From Candidatus Woesearchaeota archaeon (GTDB taxonomy: Archaea > Nanoarchaeota > Nanoarchaeia > Woesearchaeales > JAGVZT01): a stretch of DNA of 64,000 nt. Made by a program: the position numbers and the translations under genes. The notes beneath the pieces were generated by a model. That model was not told where the DNA came from. It did no database searches and saw nothing but the letters and a program-made list of their open reading frames with translations. Positions 15,314-23,530 of the stretch are shown in pieces (position 1 is the stretch's first letter; every line of letters starts with the position of its first letter). Where the stretch lies: positions 1 to 64,000 of the forward strand of contig JAFCGF010000008.1 in the NCBI GenBank assembly GCA_017608295.1. Direction: 5' to 3'.

Positions 15314-16621
15314 ATGGCAGTAGATGACATCTACGGCAACAAAGGCAGATACGAGAGGTTTCTCTCTCGTCTGAATGAGCTGGTAGTGCCCCCTGAAGAG
15401 CGGGAATTTTTTCACCGAAAAGGTGGCCGCGCGAGGTATATCTGCAAGAATTCGGTAAATCTGAAATATTTCCGGAAGCTGGCAAAGGTCTGCGATCATC
15501 GGGATCTCGCCTATGTGCACAGAAACAGACTGATGAGCATCCTGAAGATGGCTGTTCACGTCTTCGAGAAGGATCTCGCAGAAGTGAAACGCGAGGATAT
15601 TGACATTCTCATGGTGTTCATGTTCTCGCGGTATAAGGGCTATGAGAGTCAGCGGAAGTTCGTGAAGCGTCTTCGGACAATCTGGAAATGGCTGTTCCCT
15701 GTTCTTGACGAGGAAGGCCGGATAGATGATTCACGCTTTCCCTATCCTGTCCGGCATCTCTCAATGAAGAGCATCGACAAGAGCAAGCACACCTTACGGA
15801 ATGATCGCCTGACCTTTGAGGAGTTCCAGAGGCTTGTGCAGTACTTTGAGAGAGATGCCCGTATGCAGGCGTTGATCACTCTCGCTGTGGAGTCTCTCGG
15901 GAGGCCGCAGGAGATCCTGATGCGTCAGCTCAAGGACGTGGAGATCTACGACACCTATGCGAAGGTGTGGCTGGAGAAGGGCAAGGAAGGGGGCGGATTG
16001 CTGCAGTGCATCGATTCGTTTTCCTATCTTGTGAAATGGATCGAGCAGCATCCCTACAAAGGTGACGGGCGAGCGTTCATCTTCATCAATCTCAAAGGGA
16101 AGCGAAGCGGTATGCTCATGAAGCCAGAGAACGCGAACAAGCACCTCAGAAAAGCCTGTCGTCATCTCGGCCTGGACAAGAGAATCACGATGTACTCGCT
16201 GAAGCGAGCTGGCGTGACGTTTAGGCGTTTACGCGGCGACTCTGACGTGCAGATCCAACACGCTGCAAGATGGACTTCGACAGCTCAGCTGCAGACCTAT
16301 GACTTGTCTCAGCAAGAGGATGCATTCCAGATGGAACTGAAGAAGCGGGGCCTTATCGAGGATGATGGAGTGTATGATATTCAGAGCAAAAGGTGCATTT
16401 TCTGCGGCAAGGTCAACGGCTTCACTGCTGATTACTGCGTGCAGTGCAGGAGGCCGCTGGACCCAGGCAAGATCGAAGAGCAGATGCAAAAGGTCAACCA
16501 GATGGAGGACAAGCTCAAGCGCTTCGAGCGGATTAGTGGACTGCTTGAAGACATCTTTAGAGAAGAACCTACATTATTGGAGAGAGTGAAGAATAGGGCT
16601 GCTCACCGAGGAGAAATATAA
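15314..16621 (+). CDS. Tyrosine recombinase/integrase with C-terminal zinc ribbon
   Basis: A 435-residue protein. The N-terminal core-binding region is about 45-150. The catalytic domain shows Arg197 (LGRPQEIL), SLKRAG (R298), HAARW (316-320) and Tyr329 (QTYDLS). C361xxC364 and C375xxC378 then form a zinc ribbon, followed by a coiled coil (about 386-410). The start at 15314 lies 25 bases after a TATA-like TTATATG, so it is leaderless. It is probably the integrase of the element, and palindromes next to it (16626-16750) could be its sites. Confidence 0.85.
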   Translation: MAVDDIYGNKGRYERFLSRLNELVVPPEEREFFHRKGGRARYICKNSVNLKYFRKLAKVCDHRDLAYVHRNRLMSILKMAVHVFEKDLAEVKREDIDILMVFMFSRYKGYESQRKFVKRLRTIWKWLFPVLDEEGRIDDSRFPYPVRHLSMKSIDKSKHTLRNDRLTFEEFQRLVQYFERDARMQALITLAVESLGRPQEILMRQLKDVEIYDTYAKVWLEKGKEGGGLLQCIDSFSYLVKWIEQHPYKGDGRAFIFINLKGKRSGMLMKPENANKHLRKACRHLGLDKRITMYSLKRAGVTFRRLRGDSDVQIQHAARWTSTAQLQTYDLSQQEDAFQMELKKRGLIEDDGVYDIQSKRCIFCGKVNGFTADYCVQCRRPLDPGKIEEQMQKVNQMEDKLKRFERISGLLEDIFREEPTLLERVKNRAAHRGEI

Positions 16622-17019
16622 AAATGTTGTCATGAATATGACAACAAAGATTTATATAGCTAAAAGAGGATAATGTACTGTTGGTGAACGGTCCTTCCGG
16701 AGCCGCACACCTACAAGTGAACTGTCAACAACACAATTGGTGACCAACAGAGTATTTAAATGTTGCGAAAAACGCAACTTTTGCAATATAACCATTGCAG
16801 ACGATAAATACCCCGTTGCCATTAATTGCTGAGTTCTCTTGGCCATGATATCCGGACCTGGGGGGAGTACCTCCAACCTTTGAGGTACGCCTGGGAGAAT
16901 GGGTGAGGTGCAAAAGGGGACAGATATGAGTCCCAAGGAATGCACAGAGATATCGTCACAGCGAAAAGAAAAGGTTCAACGAAAGATGTCACAGAAGTGA
17001 CAGGAGAAACGTGATTAGC
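16622..17019. other. Integrase-proximal non-coding region rich in inverted repeats
   Basis: No gene is visible in about 400 bases. It holds a perfect palindrome GTTGTCAT-gaat-ATGACAAC (16626-16645), a TATA-like TTTATATA (16651-16658), CTGTTGGT/ACCAACAG (16678-16685 and 16743-16750), a terminator-like GTTGCG/CGCAAC hairpin followed by TTTT (16762-16782), GTACCTC/GAGGTAC (16867-16888) and GGGAC/GTCCC (16916-16934). It could contain a recombination site, a small RNA or a structured leader of the next gene. Confidence 0.5.
16678..16782 (+). ncRNA. Candidate small RNA or att site beside the integrase
   Basis: The TATA box at 16651-16658 is 24 bases before an 8-bp closing helix CTGTTGGT/ACCAACAG. 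Inside is a nested hairpin around TCC-ttcc-GGA. A second hairpin GTTGCG-aaaaa-CGCAAC and TTTT follow, like a terminator. The direct repeat TTGGTGA (16681 and 16737) and the location next to the integrase fit a recombination site equally well. Confidence 0.35.
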
Positions 17020-17949
17020 ATGGCTAATGAAGTACAACCGGTCGGAACGGGCTTTTACTGGCTCAACGACCGCCATATACAAAATCTCGGGCTTGAGAGG
17101 GGAGGACAGTTATCTCCTCTGCTCTCAAATGCGGGATACGAAAAGCAGTACCGCATCTATGATGTGGAGCAGTTCAACGCCACCATCTCAGACAGGACAG
17201 TCAGAGAGAGCATCCTGAGAACTAAACGGGATATCGGGTTCAAGAGATCCTCGTGTGTTGTTCACCAACACATAGGGGGTCGCCTTGACGTCGAGTTCTG
17301 GAAAGGAACCGTAGATTTCCAGAGAGGACTCTTCGATGACATTACTGTCACGTATCTACCTCAACAGGTGGATGTGTTTGAGGAGGTGCTGGAATACGCA
17401 TCGGAGTCTGGGGCTCCACTTGCCGTGTATTCTCCAGTGGGTATCTCACTGAGTCGCATCCGTGAGATGATCTCAATCGTGGAGGGACACGACAGCGTGA
17501 AAAGGGTGAAGCTCAAGTATGGAAAATATACGACCCATCTTGGGAATTACCTCGAAGCGATACGAAGACTCCCAGCCGCAGATAAAGGCATTCACTTGAC
17601 CTTTGGATACAAGAAATGCAACATTGAGGGCCACAAACAGGTGTCGGCCGAGTTCATTGGAGCATTCATGGGTGCTGAGTCTTTCTGCGCCAACTTCAGG
17701 GAACCCAGGCCAGGCCGCAGAGGATTTTCCACATCAACACCTGTGTTCAGGAGCGACAGCCTCATGTACGAGGATGTGGCGAACAGTAATCTCGAAGCGA
17801 GTTACCGCGAACAAGGGTTGAGGAACATAGAAGGGATTGAGTCAGAGATGACAGTGTTCATCGCAAGGCAGGATCCCCAAGCGCTACGGGAATATGTCCT
17901 CAGTAAACCTGCGTTCAGAGGTGTCCTGGAAACCTTGGGAGTGTTCTAG
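17020..17949 (+). CDS. Hypothetical protein downstream of the integrase
   Basis: A 309-residue soluble protein of mixed alpha/beta composition (MANEVQPVGTGFYWLNDRHI at the start; FDDITVTYLPQQVDVFEEVLEYA; VKRVKLKYGKYTTHLGNYLEA). No signal peptide, membrane helix or recognised catalytic motif is seen. GTGAT and GGAGA lie upstream of the ATG. The 5' leader has two strong hairpins. Family unknown. Confidence 0.5.
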   Translation: MANEVQPVGTGFYWLNDRHIQNLGLERGGQLSPLLSNAGYEKQYRIYDVEQFNATISDRTVRESILRTKRDIGFKRSSCVVHQHIGGRLDVEFWKGTVDFQRGLFDDITVTYLPQQVDVFEEVLEYASESGAPLAVYSPVGISLSRIREMISIVEGHDSVKRVKLKYGKYTTHLGNYLEAIRRLPAADKGIHLTFGYKKCNIEGHKQVSAEFIGAFMGAESFCANFREPRPGRRGFSTSTPVFRSDSLMYEDVANSNLEASYREQGLRNIEGIESEMTVFIARQDPQALREYVLSKPAFRGVLETLGVF

Positions 17950-18180
17950 TAGGAGCTGAGAGATCAGCTCGCCCATGATTTTTTTCTTTTTTTCTTTCAA
18001 TTTTTTCTCCAGATACCTATCCTTCTTACCACACCACCTGAAGTCGTTCCCACGAGGGAGAGAACATCCTCTGACCTCTTGTTTCCCAGAGGAGATGCAT
18101 TGTTTACAGTGATCCCCATAGAACTCAAGCTCCAGCATCGTGATGGTTATGTGGAAATCGTTTGCAGTGTCTTGTATCAT
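17884..18180 (-). CDS. Small Cys/Lys-rich protein coupled to upstream gene
   Basis: A 98-residue protein with CKQC, a further Cys and RWC in residues 26-50 (possible zinc site), then a strongly basic stretch (KKDRYLEKKLKEKKKK). The ATG overlaps the stop of the upstream gene (ATGA), the main evidence that it is real. It overlaps the end of the convergent gene by about 65 bases. Probably nucleic-acid binding, but unassigned. Confidence 0.5.
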   Translation of the reverse strand: MIQDTANDFHITITMLELEFYGDHCKQCISSGKQEVRGCSLPRGNDFRWCGKKDRYLEKKLKEKKKKIMGELISQLLLEHSQGFQDTSERRFTEDIFP

Positions 18181-19250
18181 TGACTCTTCACCCCATGCAT
18201 ATTATGGGCTAGTGCCCCCAGCAATCTCTCTTGGATGATCATGGGCCGCCGTATGCGTCTGTTCACAATCTGCTGTTCATCTGCCTGACTCAAGGGAGCC
18301 GAATCGAGCTCGAAAAACTTCGCGACCACCTGCTTATCTCCTCGACGCTTCCTCATCCGAATAATCTCCAGTGCTGAGCGATTTTTCTGGTGTGCTTCTC
18401 GAATCATGTATTCCAGCATGCAGTACTCAGCCCCCCTCAGGAGGCATGGAGTGAGCGTAAGCCAGGGATCTACCTGCTCGAAGAGGATAGCATATTCAGG
18501 AGGAATCTGGAGATTCTCTCGCAAGCCCAGTTCAACAGTTCTCAGTTGAACTGCCTGCTCGACATCTTGCCACCACCTATAGGCTGACTTGGGATTGAAT
18601 TTCCTAAGGATCGAATGGCATGTGCTGTACGTCTCCTTGAGTTCAGGGCTGGCTTCTTTGCCAAAGTAGCCCCTCAGAATCTGCCACCAGCCCTCATCTG
18701 GTGTAGAAATGACGCTGTGATATTTCATGAAAGACACGAGCCAATAATTGACGGTGTGCTGCCTGAGATGCTCCATGAACCGGATGTCCTGTCCGCTCTG
18801 GAGACAATCCTTGTATTCCCTGACGAGCCTCGCCCTCTCCTGTGGCCTGAAAAGCACGATTCTAAGCAGGTTTAATACTACTCTCGTCTCACGGTCAACA
18901 CTACCACAGCCAAGGTAGTCTATGAAGGGGTCAAGGCTCGACCGATAAGCATCTGCATCGGATTTAATCTGGCGGGGCACCCATTTTCTCTTCCGTTTGT
19001 TCCAGGTAACAGCCTGAAACTCCTCAGGTAAGTTCTTGTCACTCACAAACACTCCAGGGAATTTTTTCTTGAGGTTGTGGAACTGAGTATTGATATGGCC
19101 CCCGGAGTTATTCCTCAATGCGATTCCCACCCCATGTGGATTAGTGACTTTATCAAAGAACTCCACGTATATTCTCTCTCTCCATCGCCTTGTTCCTGCA
19201 GAGATAAACTGGTGCAATTGTGAAGCTGATGTTCGTGCCAGATAACTCAC
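18177..19250 (-). CDS. Hypothetical protein controlled from a divergent promoter
   Basis: A 357-residue basic soluble protein with a GTG start at 19250. Segments such as RIYVEFFDKVTNPHGVGIALRNNSGG and WWQILRGYFGKEASPELKETYSTCHSIL are not recognised. The C-terminal region is Arg-rich. The start codon lies inside the palindrome CCTATTAATAGG, and the TATA box TTTATAAA (19275-19282) is 28 bases upstream, so the transcript is leaderless and probably repressible. It is followed by an overlapping small Cys-rich gene. Confidence 0.5.
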   Translation of the reverse strand: MSYLARTSASQLHQFISAGTRRWRERIYVEFFDKVTNPHGVGIALRNNSGGHINTQFHNLKKKFPGVFVSDKNLPEEFQAVTWNKRKRKWVPRQIKSDADAYRSSLDPFIDYLGCGSVDRETRVVLNLLRIVLFRPQERARLVREYKDCLQSGQDIRFMEHLRQHTVNYWLVSFMKYHSVISTPDEGWWQILRGYFGKEASPELKETYSTCHSILRKFNPKSAYRWWQDVEQAVQLRTVELGLRENLQIPPEYAILFEQVDPWLTLTPCLLRGAEYCMLEYMIREAHQKNRSALEIIRMRKRRGDKQVVAKFFELDSAPLSQADEQQIVNRRIRRPMIIQERLLGALAHNMHGVKSQ

Positions 19251-19282
19251 CTATTAATAGGGGAATTATTGAAATTTATAAA
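19250..19282. promoter_or_regulatory. Divergent promoter: palindromic operator and shared TATA box
   Basis: CCTATTAATAGG (19250-19261) is a perfect 12-base palindrome over the start of the minus-strand gene. TTTATAAA (19275-19282), itself palindromic, is 28 bases from that start and 22 from the plus-strand ATG at 19300, so one box may serve both. The RHH-like protein encoded at 19362 is a candidate binder. Confidence 0.5.
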
Positions 19283-19299
19283 TCTTTACCTCCCGAGCC

Positions 19300-19365
19300 A
19301 TGAGAGAGTTTCAGTGGATGAGGGAACTGGAGGAAGTACTCGACCAGGGAGAGGAAGAAGAATGA
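19300..19365 (+). CDS. 21-residue leader ORF
   Basis: A short frame starting about 22 bases after the TATA box, MREFQWMRELEEVLDQGEEEE. Its TGA overlaps the ATG of the RHH-like gene (ATGA). It may be a real small protein or an upstream frame that couples translation of the next gene. A fused 71-residue reading in another frame is less likely. Confidence 0.4.
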   Translation: MREFQWMRELEEVLDQGEEEE

Positions 19366-19484
19366 GTCTCCGTTTGGTCACTGTGCGCATTCCCTTATCC
19401 CGCTACCGCGATCTTCTGGAAGAATCGAAGCAAGAAGGTGTATCATTTAGTGAGATTATCAGGAGAAAGTTAGCCGTTTGGTGA
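19362..19484 (+). CDS. Small ribbon-helix-helix-like protein
   Basis: A 40-residue protein. RLVTVRIPLSRYRDLLEE then GVSFSEIIRRKLAV has the strand-helix-turn-helix pattern of RHH repressors (V-x-V-x-I-P then S-x-S-E-I-I-R). Such proteins often repress their own promoter, and the palindrome at 19250-19261 is a natural target. Translationally coupled to the leader ORF. Confidence 0.5.
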   Translation: MSLRLVTVRIPLSRYRDLLEESKQEGVSFSEIIRRKLAVW

Positions 19485-19967
19485 TGTTTTCTGTATATGT
19501 CAATGCAGCTGACTTTGCATTTTAGAATCCCAACATAACTATTGCAAAATATACTTGCCCTTTTTCAGAGGAGTTGAGGCGTCTCTCGGCAGTGTGAAGA
19601 GCCCCCCCACCAAGAAAACAAGCCTTGAAGCCTCTCGTATACGGTTGAGATAGGGTCTGAAACACCTATGGATCGAGTTTAAGAGAGATCAACATGAAAC
19701 TTAAACATTTAGTTTGCAGTCAACATGTTCTCTCGCTCGAATTCGGAGGTTTCGCGGCTTGAGCACCAAAAACTCAAAAACCTTTGTAGTGAGTTAGGGG
19801 GTATCATAGGGTATGTATTTTTTATTGATGTACGCTTACCCTTTGTTACCATTGCTTACCAATCCTACTCGGAGTCACCTGTAGCGGCTCAAGTCACGTA
19901 TCCACGGTGCGATGAGAACGAAGCGAATACAATCCTCTTAAACTCTTGATTGGGCATAAGCTATACA
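19485..19967. other. Gene-poor interval at the edge of the element
   Basis: No convincing gene. A 74-codon frame at 19725-19949 has unremarkable composition and no start signal. A GAGGC/GCCTC pair near 19580-19650 is the only structure seen. The interval separates the transfer/integration region from the accessory genes and could hold an element boundary. Confidence 0.3.
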
Positions 19968-20162
19968 ATGAAATACGTTATATTTAGGACAAAGGAAGCA
20001 AAGAAGAAAGCGCACAAAGCCATAATGGAAGGGAAGCTCGGCAACAAGGTCACCTGCAAGGAAGAGTTTCATCCAAGAGAGGAGATCTGCATCCTCAGTG
20101 ACGAGTCCATTCCCGTCTTGGACGAACTCGGCATCGAGCATGACGTCATAACAACAGAGTAA
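19968..20162 (+). CDS. Small hypothetical protein
   Basis: A 64-residue protein, MKYVIFRTKEAKKKAHKAIM at the start, then an acidic half ending ELGIEHDVITTE. The alternation of a strand, a basic helix and acidic strands suggests a compact alpha/beta fold. The ATG at 19968 is preferred to an upstream one. No family recognised. Confidence 0.45.
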   Translation: MKYVIFRTKEAKKKAHKAIMEGKLGNKVTCKEEFHPREEICILSDESIPVLDELGIEHDVITTE

Positions 20163-20346
20163 GTGAGAAGCCCTTTTGATTCACTTACCAATCCCGGATT
20201 ATGTCCAGCCCTTAACTTACGGAGTGATCTTTTCTTATGACACACCATACGATGAGAAAGGCAAACGTGAAAACAAGAGAAAGGTGATTTGACCATAATG
20301 AAAAAGATAAACAATAAAAGTGGATCTCAGATTCCGTATATTTCTC

Positions 20347-21249
20347 ATGAGTCAAGATGAATCAAGTTCAATCAGTGAGACACTGAAATATATTGATTAT
20401 TCAATTGAAGACCTTCGTACTGCCAGAGATATTATTGAGGAGAAAATAGCCACAAGAGAAGGTAGCCACTTCTTGAGGCAATTAAACAATCATACTCGCT
20501 CAGATCTTATTGGTATCACTCAAAGGGCTTTCATGATCACAGGTATGATTACAGTTACTCTCATTATCGTTACCGCAGTGATATTTTTCTCGAGGAATCC
20601 CGGTTTTTTCTTCTCAAGTGAAATTGAACCGATTAGTATCCCTTACAAATGGCTTCTTATCACAGCAATCCCAGGAATCCCATTCATATTATTAGGCTCT
20701 TTATTGAATGATGGAACTCGAGCGTATCGAAGTGAACTAACTAAAATCAAACTTGCCTTACAAACGAAGCTAAGGCACAATTCGAGTAACAAATTCCTCT
20801 TGGACACCAATATTCTCGATGATATTGAATCCGGTAAGGTTGATATTGAAGTGATACTTAAAGCACACAAGCAGGGGTCGCAGTTTTTCATCACCCATAT
20901 CCAAGTTGATGAAGTAAATAAAATGAAAGATGTGGAAAAAAGGGGAAAATTATTTTTCGTTCTAAGTACGTTACCCTCTCAATTGAGAGAGACCGACTCA
21001 GTGGTCTTAGGGGTATCACGATGGGATTATTCAAAATGGGGGACCGGTGAAGTCATGGAAAGACTAAGGGTTGGAAAAACTGACGCAAAGTCGGCAAAGG
21101 ACGCTCTGATTGGTGAAACTGCAGTAAATAATAATCTCACTCTTATTACGAATGATCGTAAACTAATGAATCGTGTTCGTCGTGAAGGTTGTTCGGTCCT
21201 AACTGGTGAGGAATTCCTCACCGTCTTGAAACGAATCACAAATAAGTAA
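20347..21249 (+). CDS. Membrane-anchored PIN-domain protein
   Basis: A 300-residue protein. An N-terminal helical part is followed by two membrane helices (MITGMITVTLIIVTAVIFF and KWLLITAIPGIPFILLGSLL), then a PIN domain: FLLDTNILDDI (first Asp), TDAKSAKDALIGETAVNNN (central Asp cluster) and LTLITNDRKLM (last Asp). PIN domains are usually metal-dependent RNases. Membrane attachment is less usual, and no antitoxin is adjacent. A GTG at 20320 is an alternative start. Confidence 0.65.
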   Translation: MSQDESSSISETLKYIDYSIEDLRTARDIIEEKIATREGSHFLRQLNNHTRSDLIGITQRAFMITGMITVTLIIVTAVIFFSRNPGFFFSSEIEPISIPYKWLLITAIPGIPFILLGSLLNDGTRAYRSELTKIKLALQTKLRHNSSNKFLLDTNILDDIESGKVDIEVILKAHKQGSQFFITHIQVDEVNKMKDVEKRGKLFFVLSTLPSQLRETDSVVLGVSRWDYSKWGTGEVMERLRVGKTDAKSAKDALIGETAVNNNLTLITNDRKLMNRVRREGCSVLTGEEFLTVLKRITNK

Positions 21250-21304
21250 TGTGTTCTTGCTCAATAAAAGAAATATATCAAGCCTGCCATTCCCTTTATC
21301 CAAT

Positions 21305-22606
21305 TCAACAATCTCCCCTGCAGTAATACCACTCATCCCGCTCGCACTTGCTGTCGCCGCACACAGCCCCCTCAGTCGGGATGCTTACGATCTCATCAAC
21401 GGTTGGTCTCACGTTCTCCCCAGTTATCTGATTGATGAAGTCAATAAAGGTGTCGAACTGCAGCCCGTCAGTGTGATACTCTGGCTGCTGCTCTGCTAAA
21501 TCAAAGAAAGCGGGTAAATCACCAATGTCAAAGCCGTGGCGCTTGCAGAGTTCGTGCCAGAAGAGAATGCCCTTGTTGTAGCGACTGTTCTTTGCCTGAT
21601 CTACTGTCCGAGAGAATGAGGAATGGCAGAACGACTCAGGTGCGAAGAGCTGAATAACATCATCGTTTTTGTGCCCTAATATCCCTTGTAGCATCTTTGA
21701 GAATCCTTCATTAACAGAATTAGGAATCCCCTGCCCATGCCAGAGTTGATGGCCGAGTTCATGGATGAAAACATCCGGTTTTGATTCGCATCCAGGGGCA
21801 TCAAAGCAGATGAGCCCGCGAGGCAGTCCCGAGGAGTATCCCACATAGGCAGCATACGCACATACCCCCATGCTCTTGCACAGATTGTCTGTAGTTGCAT
21901 GAACTTCAATACTCCTGTAATAATCCTTGATATCAACAGCAAGCGCCTCTTCAAACGACAGCGTTGCATGCTGCATATCATAGAATATCTCCTCAAGCTT
22001 AGGATAGGGCAAATCACAATCATCCTCTGCACACAGCAACTTGAATCCCAGGGGGCTGCTCCTCACATAACTGTAGTTCATAGAGTAATAAACATCTGAA
22101 AAACACGCCTCCAATGTGGCTTCAGAATCCTTGAGTTCGCGGGCAAGATCGTCAGCTTGTTCCTGATAGAGCACTACCTGCTCCTCAGCCTGTGAGAGCT
22201 GGTCTTTCTTCAGCTGCAATTCCACAGCCAAGCCGGAGCTTTCGTCTTTTACGTCGGTGAGTTCCTTCTCAGTTTTCTGCAAATCAGTTTCCACTTCGCT
22301 TAATTGGCTCTGAGTAGTAGACAATTCTCCACGAATCACATCAAGCTGCGAGTTGAGAGAGTTCACTTGACTTGTCAGTCTGTCTTTAGCCGCCTTTGTT
22401 TGAACCCAACTCCATGTGGAGAAACATGAGAACGCAAGCAGAACGAGTATAATTACCACAAATGCAGTCTGCCAACGGTGATACATCCCTTGCAGTAATT
22501 GTTCTGTAGAAGTCTTCTCAACAGGAGCAGGAATGCCCTTACCGCATGCTTTACAAAATGAAGCTTCTTCGGGATTTCCGGTTCCACATTGGGGGCAGAG
22601 CTTCAT
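21305..22606 (-). CDS. Membrane metalloprotein: zinc ribbon, coiled coil and HExxH domain
   Basis: A 433-residue protein. A zinc ribbon at the N terminus (CPQC, CKAC) is followed by a membrane helix (about 48-66), a long coiled coil (70-165) and a domain with H282-E-L-G-H286 and E300 in NEGFSKML. This is a gluzincin-like metallopeptidase arrangement. The C terminus is Cys-rich (CGDSKCERDEWYYCRGDC). The coiled coil and peptidase would face outside, the zinc ribbon inside. Substrate unknown. Confidence 0.65.
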   Translation of the reverse strand: MKLCPQCGTGNPEEASFCKACGKGIPAPVEKTSTEQLLQGMYHRWQTAFVVIILVLLAFSCFSTWSWVQTKAAKDRLTSQVNSLNSQLDVIRGELSTTQSQLSEVETDLQKTEKELTDVKDESSGLAVELQLKKDQLSQAEEQVVLYQEQADDLARELKDSEATLEACFSDVYYSMNYSYVRSSPLGFKLLCAEDDCDLPYPKLEEIFYDMQHATLSFEEALAVDIKDYYRSIEVHATTDNLCKSMGVCAYAAYVGYSSGLPRGLICFDAPGCESKPDVFIHELGHQLWHGQGIPNSVNEGFSKMLQGILGHKNDDVIQLFAPESFCHSSFSRTVDQAKNSRYNKGILFWHELCKRHGFDIGDLPAFFDLAEQQPEYHTDGLQFDTFIDFINQITGENVRPTVDEIVSIPTEGAVCGDSKCERDEWYYCRGDC

Positions 22607-22621
22607 CGTCAGAATCGTTGA

Positions 22622-23002
22622 TTAGGAACCTTTGCAGGAGCAGACACATCTATTGTTGGTACAATCTGCAGTATACGATCCTTTCATTCCTCCAGTGTAG
22701 AGTGATTGACAACAACCACACTGACCTCCGCATTCATAGTCATTAGTACAGGATACAGCAGGAGAGGGTTCACAAAAGAGAGTTGGTTGGGTCGCCATGC
22801 TTCCTGTGATAACCATGAAAATGACCGCGAGGAGGGCCACTGCCAGCAGAACCCCTGAGAGTATTAGTATCTTCCTCAGAGCAGTATTTGGTTTACTCTC
22901 CGTTCTTTGAGGGATTGTTTGAGGAATAATCGACACCCCACATTTAATGCAAAATTGGCTATTGGGGTCCTTGATTTCCGTTTTACATTTTGGGCAGAAC
23001 AT
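22622..23002 (-). CDS. Zinc-ribbon, single-pass membrane protein with Cys-rich exterior
   Basis: A 126-residue protein with CPKC and CIKC at the N terminus, one membrane helix (about 43-67) and a C-terminal Cys-rich segment (C-GGQCGCCQSLYTGG-C-C-C). It has the same layout as the neighbouring metalloprotein, 15 bases further on, so the two probably form an operon. Its promoter shares the region with the divergent ArsR-like gene. Confidence 0.55.
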   Translation of the reverse strand: MFCPKCKTEIKDPNSQFCIKCGVSIIPQTIPQRTESKPNTALRKILILSGVLLAVALLAVIFMVITGSMATQPTLFCEPSPAVSCTNDYECGGQCGCCQSLYTGGMKGSYTADCTNNRCVCSCKGS

Positions 23003-23045
23003 GTTTCATCACATAGCCTGCTTTTGGAATTCAACTATTTAAAAC

Positions 23046-23100
23046 TACTCCAAAAATGGAGTACTGTTTTGAAATAATACACTACACTAAGAATGGTGTA
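23046..23100. promoter_or_regulatory. Two related palindromic operators before the ArsR-like gene
   Basis: TACTCC-AAAAAT-GGAGTA (23046-23063) is a perfect inverted repeat. TACACT-AAGAAT-GGTGTA (23083-23100) is a one-mismatch version 37 bases later, ending directly at the ATG at 23101. The TATA-like TATTTAAA (23035-23042) precedes both. The arrangement fits repression by the encoded HTH protein. Confidence 0.55.
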
Positions 23101-23382
23101 ATGTCTGCGGAAAGTTCACTAGATAACAAAGAACTCTTTGACAAGGTAAAACTGATATCAAATAATCTAAGATTTAGGATTCTCGAACTCACTCAGGTAA
23201 AGAAACTAAGCATTACTGAACTGAGTACCCATCTACAATTGAGTTACACCAAATGTGCAGATTATGTGAGCCTACTTGAGAAGCACGGTCTTGTTAATAA
23301 AGAGAAAAATGGAAGACTGGTAATGGTCCGTAGCAGGACCCTGATTTCAGGAGATCAAATTGTCTTCGGAAAAAAGTTGTAG
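23101..23382 (+). CDS. ArsR-like winged-helix regulator
   Basis: A 93-residue protein. NLRFRILELTQVKKLSITELSTHLQLSYTKCADYVSLLEKHGLV is a clear ArsR/MarR-type winged helix, followed by a basic wing (KEKNGRLVMVRSR). The ATG at 23101 follows the second operator. The upstream ATG at 23056 lies inside the first operator and is less likely. It probably autoregulates and may control the divergent zinc-ribbon/metalloprotein operon. Confidence 0.65.
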   Translation: MSAESSLDNKELFDKVKLISNNLRFRILELTQVKKLSITELSTHLQLSYTKCADYVSLLEKHGLVNKEKNGRLVMVRSRTLISGDQIVFGKKL

Positions 23383-23530
23383 ATCCGCAGGATAGAATCA
23401 ATTTCTATGTGTTTGGCGGGTAATCAACCTTCTGAACATGTATTTAATATTCTCAATTACTTAATTAATTACTTAAGTAGTTTAATAAATAGAATAAGAA
23501 CATAATCTCACAATGTTAAACGCAATGGAT

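Noticed and set aside
19725..19949. A 74-codon frame (MFSRSNSEVSRLEHQ)
   Set aside because: Low support: no RBS or TATA box, and no recognisable pattern.
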